Assembly (NCBI RefSeq): GCF_001975825.1
Contig: NZ_MTKN01000052.1
Coordinates: 1-57,575, forward strand
Source: [Flexibacter] sp. ATCC 35208
Lineage (GTDB): Bacteria; Bacteroidota; Bacteroidia; Chitinophagales; Chitinophagaceae
Direction: 5' to 3'
DNA: 57,575 nt
Shown here: positions 9,722 to 17,757 of the stretch, in pieces
How positions within the stretch are numbered: position 1 is the first letter of the stretch
How the letters are laid out: the number at the start of each line of letters is the position of its first letter
The notes under the pieces: model-generated
Told to the model about the DNA's origin: nothing
The model's database searches: none
What the model saw: only the letters and a program-made list of their open reading frames with translations
Translations under genes and position numbers: made by a program

Positions 9722-10279
9722 ATGAAAAGACGTAGTCTAATTCCCCTATTATCCGTACTGTCCGGACTAATGTTTGTTATCTTCATGATATCCTGCGGTA
9801 AAGATGGCGCTACAGGTCCTGCTGGCCCTGCTGGACCCGCTGGTGATAGCTCCTCCGGCACTGTGATTTATTCCGAATGGCTGGATGTGACGTATAAGCC
9901 CGACACCATACATAATGCTAACGGTAGTATTGATACGATAGGCTTCTATGCCATTATTGAGGCACCAAAACTCACCCAGGCACTGCTGAGTACCGCAGAT
10001 GTAAAAGTATACGTCAACACTAATGATGCAAGTGATCCTGTCATTTTTCCGTTGCCTTATAATGCCAGATCAGGTATTTACATCGACGTCACAGCTTACA
10101 CACAGAAGATTCAGTTGTATTCCAATGCGAACGTGGGTACCACATTGGCCAATGATGGTAAGAAGTATCAACAATACCGGTACATGATCGTGCCCGGCAA
10201 TACTGAGGCAAGATCGGCGGCTTCGGTAAACTGGTCCGATTATGCCGAGGTAAAAGCGAAACTCGGGTTAAAAGATTAA
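9722..10279 (+). CDS. Lipoprotein with collagen-like GPAGPAGPAG segment
   Basis: 185-residue secreted lipoprotein. The signal peptide ends in the lipobox MISC, and the lipidated cysteine is followed by GKDGATGPAGPAGPAGD, a short collagen-like Gly-X-Y run. The remaining 140 residues (about 45-185) are beta-rich with no family I recognise. Such short collagen-like linkers after the lipidation site are common in Bacteroidota surface proteins. It stands alone, with a terminator just downstream. Confidence 0.82.
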   Translation: MKRRSLIPLLSVLSGLMFVIFMISCGKDGATGPAGPAGPAGDSSSGTVIYSEWLDVTYKPDTIHNANGSIDTIGFYAIIEAPKLTQALLSTADVKVYVNTNDASDPVIFPLPYNARSGIYIDVTAYTQKIQLYSNANVGTTLANDGKKYQQYRYMIVPGNTEARSAASVNWSDYAEVKAKLGLKD

Positions 10280-10281
10280 AA

Positions 10282-10320
10282 GGAAAAGGCTGTCTCAAAA
10301 GGGAGGCAGCCTCTTTCTTT
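10282..10320 (+). terminator. Intrinsic terminator after the collagen-like lipoprotein gene
   Basis: Stem GGCTGTCTC pairing with GGAGGCAGCC (one G-T pair), four-base loop, then a CTCTTTCTTT tract. Confidence 0.7.
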
Positions 10321-10460
10321 ATTGGGTGATCCTTGCTCAGACTAGATCCCAACGTAAGTACTATCCTGCAGAGGAAAGCACAAATGATCAGATCGTCTAA
10401 ACTAATCACTGAATGTAAAAACAGGATACATTTTTGCATTAAAAAGAAAAACTAAACACC

Positions 10461-11864
10461 ATGTATTTTCAGCACATTTATGATAAAAGCCTGGCTCAGA
10501 GCAGTTACTTTATTGGATGTCAGAAAGTTGGTATAGCTGCTGTAATAGATCCTAAAAGGGATGTGGATACTTACCTGGAAATTGCACAACAGCAAAAGAT
10601 GAATATTACCCATATCCTTGAAACGCATATTCACGCTGATTTTCTCTCGGGATCCCGTGAACTGGCATCACTGACAGGTGCTCAAATGTTCCTGTCAGAT
10701 GAAGGAGGCCCGGATTGGCAATATGAATTTGATCATACAGGCGTAAAAAATGGTAGCATCATAGAATTGGGCAATCTTAAATTTGAGGTTCTACATACTC
10801 CCGGACATACACCTGAAAGCATCTGTTTTTTATTGACTGACAAACCAGCAAGCGATGCGCCAATAATGCTATTCACTGGTGACTTAGTTTTTGTAGGAGA
10901 TATAGGCAGACCAGATCTGCTCGAAAAAGCTGCTGGTCTGATAGGCACCCAGGAAATCGGCGCTCATCAACTGTTTATCTCGCTGAAAAAATTTGCTGCA
11001 TTACCACCCTATGTACAGGTCTGGCCTGCACATGGTGCCGGCTCTGCCTGTGGGAAAGCCATTGGTTCTGTACCTTCTACTACTACAGGCTATGAAATGA
11101 TAAGAAACTGGGCCTTCCAATTCCAACAAGATGAAGAAGGTTTTGTAAAATACCTGCTGGCAGATCAACCGGAACCACCAAAATATTTTGCAAAGATGAA
11201 ACAGCTCAATAAGCTAAACCGCCCATTGCTGACAGAGGTCCCCATCATTAAAGCGCTCGACAACAACGAACTATTATCTGCATTAAAGAAAGGTTACAAA
11301 CTGATCGATACACGAGACAAAAGCATATTTGCCACCGGATATATTCCCGGCAGTATCAATATCCAGGCAAATAACTCCTTTAATACATGGGCTGGTTGGT
11401 TCCTGGATTATGATACACCTTTTATGTTAATAGCTAATCCCAATGAACTGGATGATCTGACCAGAAAATTAATGCGAATTGGCCTGGACAACATTTACGG
11501 CTATATTCCGGACATAAATGAATGGGTAAATGCCGGAGGTGTACCAGAACAGGAAACCGTGATCTCCATTAATGAGTTTAAGGAACTTTATTCTAATAAT
11601 GATATTCAGATAGTAGACCTGCGTGGTGCGACAGAATACAAGTCCGGACACATCAGCAAAGCGAATAACTTATTTATCGGCCACCTGCCTGAAAATATGA
11701 ATAAGATCAGCAGGGAAAAAAAAGTTGTGATTCATTGCCAGAGCGGCGACCGCTCTACAATCGCTTATTCATTATTGGCAAGGGAAGGATTTAAAAATGT
11801 ACTGAATTTTTCAGAAGGCATGAACAAATGGATACAGGATAATAATCCGGTTGAGCAGCAATAA
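10461..11864 (+). CDS. CstB-like persulfide dioxygenase with two rhodanese domains
   Basis: 467-residue cytoplasmic protein. Residues 1-240 form a metallo-beta-lactamase fold of the ETHE1/persulfide dioxygenase type (H56, H58 and D60 in THIHADF; HTPGHTPES; FTGDLVFVGD; WPAHGAG). The HxHxDF form, with Phe where hydrolases have His, is typical of the Fe(II) sulfur dioxygenase group. Rhodanese domain 1 (about 265-345) lacks a catalytic cysteine. Domain 2 (about 365-460) has one in VIHCQSGDRS, near residue 426. The family oxidises glutathione- or other persulfides to sulfite and may make thiosulfate. It stands alone, with a strong terminator behind. Confidence 0.88.
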   Translation: MYFQHIYDKSLAQSSYFIGCQKVGIAAVIDPKRDVDTYLEIAQQQKMNITHILETHIHADFLSGSRELASLTGAQMFLSDEGGPDWQYEFDHTGVKNGSIIELGNLKFEVLHTPGHTPESICFLLTDKPASDAPIMLFTGDLVFVGDIGRPDLLEKAAGLIGTQEIGAHQLFISLKKFAALPPYVQVWPAHGAGSACGKAIGSVPSTTTGYEMIRNWAFQFQQDEEGFVKYLLADQPEPPKYFAKMKQLNKLNRPLLTEVPIIKALDNNELLSALKKGYKLIDTRDKSIFATGYIPGSINIQANNSFNTWAGWFLDYDTPFMLIANPNELDDLTRKLMRIGLDNIYGYIPDINEWVNAGGVPEQETVISINEFKELYSNNDIQIVDLRGATEYKSGHISKANNLFIGHLPENMNKISREKKVVIHCQSGDRSTIAYSLLAREGFKNVLNFSEGMNKWIQDNNPVEQQ

Positions 11865-11890
11865 TCTCAACCATTTCTGAGAATAAAAGG

Positions 11891-11923
11891 AAGGGGTATT
11901 CTTACGGAGAATACCCTTTTTTT
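11891..11923 (+). terminator. Intrinsic terminator of the CstB-like gene
   Basis: Stem GGGTATTCT / AGAATACCC with a short loop, followed by seven or more T. Confidence 0.88.
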
Positions 11924-12014
11924 GTTGCCTGCAATTCAACGGGATTTTTACATCTATTCGATCTTCAATAGTATTAATCTTCTTATGTGATTACTCAATA
12001 CCTGTTTTGTCAAC

Positions 12015-12230
12015 ATGCAGGATAACAGAATGCAGCCAACAACTGTTGAAGGAATATATACAAGCCTGAAGACGGATAACTGGCTAATTGAAGGGGGATG
12101 GATCTATGGCATTGCTCCAAGAGGAACATACAAATGGTAGACTGTAGCTGGTTCCATGGGCTTATATTCGCAAGGAACCAATACCAATGCCAGCAAAGGG
12201 AATATAATCATATTCTTAAAAAGGAAATGT
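12015..12230 (+). pseudogene. Outer-membrane porin (alginate-export-like) fragment with premature stop
   Basis: A frame beginning MQDNRMQPTTVEGIYTSL continues as EGGWIYGIAPRGTYKW, hits a TAG, then resumes in the same frame as TVAGSMGLYSQGTNTN. This strand-turn-strand pattern (GGW..-ISPRGT-W-S-G-YPQG-N) is typical of alginate-export/OprD-like porins of Bacteroidota. The rest of the roughly 400-residue barrel is missing on both sides. The family assignment is from remembered pattern only. Confidence 0.45.
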
Positions 12231-12442
12231 TTATTCGCAGAAATTATCGCATATTGCAGCCCGAAATTAACTTATACGATTAAACTTTCTTTGTACCAAA
12301 GAAGTGAACACTAAAGAATAATATGCCACAAAAAGGAATTACCATCAGACCATATTGACGCCATATCCTCGTCTATCCTAAGGACAGCAACTGGCATTTC
12401 ACATCACATACCATCATTCAAATTTCTAATACAAGCCAACTA

Positions 12443-13429
12443 ATGAAAGAAAAAAAATTATTATCCCTCGCCGTTACAGTGGCGCTGATAGTATTTATAA
12501 CTTGTGTAAGGCTGAGAGAATCATCAGGAAATAAGACGCCGGATAAGCCTAAAAAAACCAATACAACAAAATCTTCCCACAATACCACAAAGTCATCTCA
12601 GGGTACAACCGCCTCCCGGACAATTGTACCTTCATCATCCGAAAATTGTGATACACACGTAAAGAACACCAGCGATAACAATCACCTATTATTGGGCAAT
12701 CCGTCTGATGCACAGCCATGTATGGTGCTTGTCAACAATTATCTTATAGACAGAACCTATTATGTTGCGTCTTACAACAGTCAGCGCGGTACTCCTAACT
12801 GGGTAAGCTGGCATCTGGATGCCAATGATCTTGGCAAAACTTACAGAACTGATAACTTCAGAGAAGATCCTGAGTTACCACGCAACTTTTATCATGTAGA
12901 AGGCACCGACTATATCAGCTCTGGTTTCGACCGCGGACATAACTGTCCTTCCGGTGACCGTACCAATAATACCAGCGCTAACGAATCTACCTTTCTTATG
13001 AGTAATATGATTCCACAGGCGCCCAGGAACAACAAGCGTACATGGGCTGGCTTTGAGGAATATACAAGAAACACACTCGTGAGCCACGGCAATGAATGCT
13101 ATATCATTATGGGAAGCTATGGCACTGGTGGGACCGGATCAAAGGGCAAGGTGAAAACAATCGATCAGGGGAAGGTGACAGTACCTACCCGCATCTGGAA
13201 AGTGGTAGTGGTTATTCCTGCCGGTGATAATGACCTGGAACGTCTCTGTAACAGCAATGTTACTATCGTAGCTATCGATACACCGAATAATGATAAATCG
13301 ATTGATAACAGCTGGAGGAAATATATTACCTCTGTGAAAGCGATTGAAGATTCAACCGGTTATCATTTATTATCAAATCTGCCAAAGAAAGTGCAGCTGG
13401 CATTGAAATCAAAGGTATATGTTCCATAG
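12443..13429 (+). CDS. Secreted DNA/RNA non-specific endonuclease (NUC1 family)
   Basis: 328-residue exported nuclease. An N-terminal hydrophobic segment ends FITC, a possible lipidation site. Residues 25-70 are a Thr/Ser/Lys-rich linker. The NUC1 catalytic motif is GFDRGHNCPSGDRT (DRGH near residues 163-166, His as general base), followed by the Mg2+-ligand region SNMIPQAPRNNKRTW. It degrades DNA and RNA without sequence preference; outside the cell this fits nutrient scavenging, and no inhibitor gene is adjacent. It converges on the P-type ATPase gene with only 10 bases between stops. Confidence 0.88.
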   Translation: MKEKKLLSLAVTVALIVFITCVRLRESSGNKTPDKPKKTNTTKSSHNTTKSSQGTTASRTIVPSSSENCDTHVKNTSDNNHLLLGNPSDAQPCMVLVNNYLIDRTYYVASYNSQRGTPNWVSWHLDANDLGKTYRTDNFREDPELPRNFYHVEGTDYISSGFDRGHNCPSGDRTNNTSANESTFLMSNMIPQAPRNNKRTWAGFEEYTRNTLVSHGNECYIIMGSYGTGGTGSKGKVKTIDQGKVTVPTRIWKVVVVIPAGDNDLERLCNSNVTIVAIDTPNNDKSIDNSWRKYITSVKAIEDSTGYHLLSNLPKKVQLALKSKVYVP

Positions 13430-13439
13430 GTGCAGAACA

Positions 13440-15980
13440 TCAATAATACTTATTCATCACCTTCCTGTAAAACCACTTCTTCAACAATTCAGCTGACATT
13501 ATATACCCCAAAATAACTAACAACATCCAACCATAATAACCAATTGACAATTTTTCAAACCCCATCCAGAAAGCAATATGCGTGAACGGGAAAACCAATA
13601 CAAATAAAACAATAAAACCCGTAGCTATAGCTAAATACCTTCCAGGTAAACTTTTGAAAAATGGTAACGGCGTACGCACAACCAATACTATTAACGAAGC
13701 AGAAATAACTGATTCAATGAACCAACCTGTCTGAAATTGCTTTTCGTCAGCATGCAATACATTCAATAAAATACCAAACGTAATATAATCAAAAACAGAA
13801 CTGAGCAAGCCAAAAAAAATCATAAATCGCTTGATAAAATTTAAATCCCAATGCTGCGGCGACTTTATAACAAAATCATCTACTTTATCAAGTGATATCG
13901 TCATCTCCGGTAAATCTGTCAATAAATTGGTAAGCAGGATCTGCTTAGGTAACAACGGTAGAAAATTCAAAAATATAGAAGCACCTGCCATACTAAACAT
14001 ATTCCCAAAATTGGCACTTGTAGCCATAAAAATATACTTCATCGTATTAGCAAAGGTCTTCCTGCCTTCAATTATACCTTCTGTCAATACATCCAGCCCT
14101 TTGCTTAATAATACGATATCAGCAGCTTCTCTCGCTACATCTACCGCGGTGTCAACCGAAATTCCAACATCCGCGGCATGCAAAGCTGACGCATCATTTA
14201 TTCCATCTCCAACAAAGCCTACCACATGTCCCGCCTTTTTCAGATTAAGTACAATTCTTTCTTTCTGATTTGGCTCAACCTCCGCAAAAATATCTACTAA
14301 TGGTGCCTCATGTAATAATGCAGCATTACTCATTTTTTGTAATTGGGCACCGGTGACAATTTTAGGATCCACAATACCAATTTCTATCGCCAGACTATTT
14401 GCAACCAGTGCATTATCCCCGGTAATAATTTTGAGCCTGACACCCAATTTATTTAACTGTCCGATCAAAACCGACACATTCTCCTTAGGTGGATCAAATA
14501 ATAAAATAAATCCTAGAAAGATCATATCATTTTCTTCCGCCTTTGTAAAGGGTTCCCCCACATTCAGCCGTTTATAAGCGAGCCCCAGTGTACGGAATCC
14601 CAACCTGCTAAATTGCTCGTATTGCTGTAGAATAGCAGGTTGACTTTCCTTCATGGATAATAATGTGCCATCTTTCCTCTCAACCTGACTGCATATAGAT
14701 ACCATAACAGTTAAAGCACCTTTGGTTATCACCAGGTTTTCTCCTTCACGCGCCACCTGTATTGTTAATCGCTTTCTGATAAAATCATAAGGAATTTCTG
14801 ATATTACGGCAAAACCAGTATTTACGCCATGCCATGCCTTACAAATTGACTCATCAATAGGGTTCCGGAACCCTTGCTGCATTGATGCATTCAACCAGGC
14901 ATATTCTAATACTTTTTCGCTATGTACACCAGCACTATCCAATGTATCCTTTAAGTTAACATGTCCCTCAGTAACTGTCCCGGATTTATCAGAACAAAGA
15001 ATGTCCATACTACCCATATTTTCTATTGAAGACAATCGCTTAACAATTACCTTTTTAGTGGCCATTCTCTTCGCACCCGCTGATAAGTTAACACTGATTA
15101 TGGTAGGAAGCAGTTGTGGTGTCAACCCTACAGCAAGGGCCAGGGAAAACAATAGAGAGTCAAGTACATCCCTGTGTAGAAAAACATTAATAGCAAAAAT
15201 AGTTAATATTAATAGCAGTGTTATTTCCATCAGTAAATAACTAAACTTGCGGATCCCCCTTTCAAAATCAGTCTCAGGAGCTCTTTGTAATAAACCCGCG
15301 GCAATTTTACCAAACTCAGTCTGCCTACCCGTTTTAACAACAATTGCAGTCGCTTTCCCACTAATTATATGCGCTCCCATTAACAATGTATTGCTTCTTT
15401 GAGACAATGGAGTATCCAACGGTAATATCCCGCAAGTCTTTTCAACAGGATAGGTTTCACCAGTAAACGCAGCCTCATCTACAAATAGTTCCTGCGATTC
15501 GATTATTTTGCTATCTCCAGGAATAATATCTCCTGCTGTTAAATATATAATATCCCCGGGAACAACATTCTCTATTGGCACATCACGCTTCTGTCTGTTC
15601 CTTAATATTGTGCAATTCAGGTGCACCATCTTTAATAATTCCTTTGCTGCATTTACCGCTGCGTTTTCCTGCCAAAAACTTAATATACTACTGATACATA
15701 AAATGATCAATATAATAATTGTATTTACCACATCTCCCAAAAACAATGATAGTAACGCGGCCACAATAAGAAGGATCGTAATTGGACTTTTAAATTGAGA
15801 TAGAAACAATAGAAAAGAAGTTTTCTGACTGGTTTCCCTTAAACTGTTAGCCCCATACTTTTCTAAACGCTGAGCAACCTGCTCATCATTAAGCCCATCT
15901 TCTCCTCCAGATACCAATTTAAATACTTCCTCTTTTGTAAGACTCCAGAATTTAATCCCAAATTCACTATTATTATCCAT
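13440..15980 (-). CDS. P-type ATPase, MgtA/MgtB-like (P3B) cation transporter
   Basis: 846-residue inner-membrane ATPase, slightly shorter than E. coli MgtA. In order it has a cation-ATPase N domain, actuator motif FTGE (about residue 175), the phosphorylation motif DKSGTVTEG with neighbouring MGSMDILCS, an N domain, the hinge GDGINDASALHAADVGIS, and six C-terminal helices. Its nearest kin are Mg2+-importing P3B ATPases rather than Ca2+ pumps. The phosphorylation motif has Ser where nearly all P-type ATPases have Thr (DKTGT). The gene is divergent from the response-regulator gene; an FNR-like palindrome lies about 70 bases upstream of its start, suggesting control by the neighbouring regulator. 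Confidence 0.88.
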   Translation of the reverse strand: MDNNSEFGIKFWSLTKEEVFKLVSGGEDGLNDEQVAQRLEKYGANSLRETSQKTSFLLFLSQFKSPITILLIVAALLSLFLGDVVNTIIILIILCISSILSFWQENAAVNAAKELLKMVHLNCTILRNRQKRDVPIENVVPGDIIYLTAGDIIPGDSKIIESQELFVDEAAFTGETYPVEKTCGILPLDTPLSQRSNTLLMGAHIISGKATAIVVKTGRQTEFGKIAAGLLQRAPETDFERGIRKFSYLLMEITLLLILTIFAINVFLHRDVLDSLLFSLALAVGLTPQLLPTIISVNLSAGAKRMATKKVIVKRLSSIENMGSMDILCSDKSGTVTEGHVNLKDTLDSAGVHSEKVLEYAWLNASMQQGFRNPIDESICKAWHGVNTGFAVISEIPYDFIRKRLTIQVAREGENLVITKGALTVMVSICSQVERKDGTLLSMKESQPAILQQYEQFSRLGFRTLGLAYKRLNVGEPFTKAEENDMIFLGFILLFDPPKENVSVLIGQLNKLGVRLKIITGDNALVANSLAIEIGIVDPKIVTGAQLQKMSNAALLHEAPLVDIFAEVEPNQKERIVLNLKKAGHVVGFVGDGINDASALHAADVGISVDTAVDVAREAADIVLLSKGLDVLTEGIIEGRKTFANTMKYIFMATSANFGNMFSMAGASIFLNFLPLLPKQILLTNLLTDLPEMTISLDKVDDFVIKSPQHWDLNFIKRFMIFFGLLSSVFDYITFGILLNVLHADEKQFQTGWFIESVISASLIVLVVRTPLPFFKSLPGRYLAIATGFIVLFVLVFPFTHIAFWMGFEKLSIGYYGWMLLVILGYIMSAELLKKWFYRKVMNKYY

Positions 15981-16432
15981 ACAAAATTATTTTTGACGAT
16001 CCGGTATAACAACAAACCTACTGGTATTGACAGCCAATTAATCTCAAAAAAATGATCAGCATCATTCTATAAATTGATAATAAAATATTAAGGTAATTCC
16101 TTACTCCCCAAAAAAATAATAATATATAAATATGTATTCCTAAAAATTTTCAATCTTATCACGGATTTAAGATGCCGAATTAAATTCATAATTAATTGAT
16201 AATCTGATTAATTATGATTATCTTAGTTCTTCAATGATCCGCTTAATCCATGTTTCATATAAGCGCAAATATGAAATTCATTCCTCTCAGACCTTTCAGG
16301 ATTTAATAATAGAAATTACATCTGCAGATATATTATAACAGGAGGCCATTTCAACGATAGTATTTACCTATTACATGCAGATGGTGAATATATTAGACCG
16401 CTTTTATTGTTAATGAAATTAATCCATTACTA
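15981..16432. other. Divergent regulatory region between the P-type ATPase and regulator genes
   Basis: 450 A/T-rich bases between divergent genes with no frame worth calling. It holds one FNR-like palindrome near the ATPase side (listed separately) and an inverted repeat GATAATC-N11-GATTATC at 16198-16222 that could be a second operator. No clean TAnnTTTG promoter is visible in either direction. Confidence 0.5.
16051..16066. promoter_or_regulatory. FNR-like operator upstream of the P-type ATPase gene
   Basis: Reads AATGATCAGCATCATT: half-sites ATGAT and ATCAT with a four-base spacer, the spacing of the classical FNR box (TTGAT-N4-ATCAA). The same half-sites recur upstream of the glycogen gene. 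Binding by the neighbouring Crp/Fnr-type regulator is inferred. Confidence 0.6.
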
Positions 16433-17464
16433 ATGGCGACTATACTCATTATTGAAGACAATACTGAAATAAGAGAAAATATTACCGAAATACTGCAATT
16501 AGCCAAATACGATGTAATTGAAGCAGAAAATGGGAAAAAAGGTATATTACTGGCAGAAACACACAATCCCGATCTTATATTATGCGATCTAACCATACCC
16601 ATCCTGGATGGATATGGTGTGCTACAACTCCTGAATGCAAGGAAACTTCCTCACCAGATCCCTTTTATAATCCTTACAGCCAGATCAGAAAGAAATGATA
16701 TAAGAAAAGGAATGGATCTGGGTGCTGATGATTATATTATAAAACCCTTTGACCCCGGAGAATTACTAACTTCCATTGAATGTCAATTGAATAAGAACAA
16801 GATTCACCCTATCATCCAAAAAGAAAAAATATTAACCACTGAAGAAATTATTTCGCTCCTTGTAAAAGACCGCAACATTCATAAATACAAAAACAAACAA
16901 ACTATTTATGAAGAAAGTAAAAGACCTGCTGCCTTGTACTTCATTATAACAGGAAAAGTAAAAAGCTTCAAATCCAATGATGATGGAAAAGAACTCATAA
17001 CCGGGCTATACAACGAAGGCGACTTTTTAGGGTACTGCTCCCTCCTGGGTCACGAACAATACAAAGATTCTGCCGCCTCTATGGAAGTAACTGAAATCGC
17101 TGTTATACCAGCAGATGATTTTTACACAATCCTCAATACCTACCCTCAATTAACACAACAATTCATCTGGTTATTAGCAAAAGACATTAAGGAAAAAGAA
17201 ATACAACTCTTAGGAATCGCCTATAACTCCCTCAGGAAAAAAACCGCTGAAGCCCTGCTTGCTATGTACAAAAAATTTAATCCCGATGGCGACCATTTAA
17301 TACCCATCTCTATCAGCCGCATAAACATGGCCGCAGTTGCAGGTGTTGCAAAGGAATCTTTTATCAGAACCCTGGGTGATTTTGAAAAAGAAAAGCTGAT
17401 TGAAATGAAAGGTAGTGATCTATTCCTGCTTGCACCTGAAAAACTCACCCGGATTATCAATTAA
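16433..17464 (+). CDS. Response regulator fused to a Crp/Fnr-family transcription activator
   Basis: 343-residue regulator. Residues 1-120 are a CheY-like receiver with acidic pocket E8-D9, phosphoacceptor D52 in LILCDLTIP, T82 and K104. Residues about 135-250 are a cyclic-nucleotide-binding/FNR-type beta-roll (YFIITGKVKSF, LYNEGDFLGY). Residues about 265-340 are a Crp-type helix-turn-helix with recognition helix region AAVAGVAKESFIRTLGDFEKE. No FNR cysteine cluster is evident, so input probably comes by phosphorylation or through the beta-roll. No histidine kinase gene is next to it. It sits between the ATPase and glycogen genes, near three or four ATGAT-N4-ATCAT palindromes, and is the obvious candidate to bind them. 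Confidence 0.88.
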   Translation: MATILIIEDNTEIRENITEILQLAKYDVIEAENGKKGILLAETHNPDLILCDLTIPILDGYGVLQLLNARKLPHQIPFIILTARSERNDIRKGMDLGADDYIIKPFDPGELLTSIECQLNKNKIHPIIQKEKILTTEEIISLLVKDRNIHKYKNKQTIYEESKRPAALYFIITGKVKSFKSNDDGKELITGLYNEGDFLGYCSLLGHEQYKDSAASMEVTEIAVIPADDFYTILNTYPQLTQQFIWLLAKDIKEKEIQLLGIAYNSLRKKTAEALLAMYKKFNPDGDHLIPISISRINMAAVAGVAKESFIRTLGDFEKEKLIEMKGSDLFLLAPEKLTRIIN

Positions 17465-17634
17465 TGCCACAGCCCACCACCATAATGATGCCTTCGCTCA
17501 ATAACAATTATAATTTCACTCATACCACCCACCCTAAAGCCAGACTCAACATATAATATGTGCTGATAAGGTAACTATTCCCTTTCCTATGCGTTCATTA
17601 TCTACTCCTAAATTACACCTGATCATTCACTAAA

Positions 17635-17654
17635 ATGATAATGATCATCATTAT
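17635..17654. promoter_or_regulatory. Overlapping FNR-like operators upstream of the glycogen gene
   Basis: ATGAT-AATG-ATCAT overlaps a second imperfect copy, ATGAT-CATC-ATTAT, offset by six bases. They lie 104-123 bases before the glycogen gene's start codon, a plausible activator position. Confidence 0.6.
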
Positions 17655-17677
17655 AAAAGATGACTATTAACAACAAA

Positions 17678-17691
17678 ATGATCACCATCAG
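17678..17691. promoter_or_regulatory. Third FNR-like operator upstream of the glycogen gene
   Basis: ATGAT-CACC-ATCAG, one base off the ATGAT-N4-ATCAT pattern, about 67 bases before the start codon and 23 bases after the overlapping pair. Confidence 0.5.
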
Positions 17692-17757
17692 CTAACCATC
17701 ATCAACTTTTACACGGATAATAAGTTATAACTTAGAGTACACATATGTACAAAACTT

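Noticed and set aside
12098..12283. 61-codon plus-strand frame
   Set aside because: It lies in a different frame over the porin-like remnant, whose own frame matches a barrel pattern much better.
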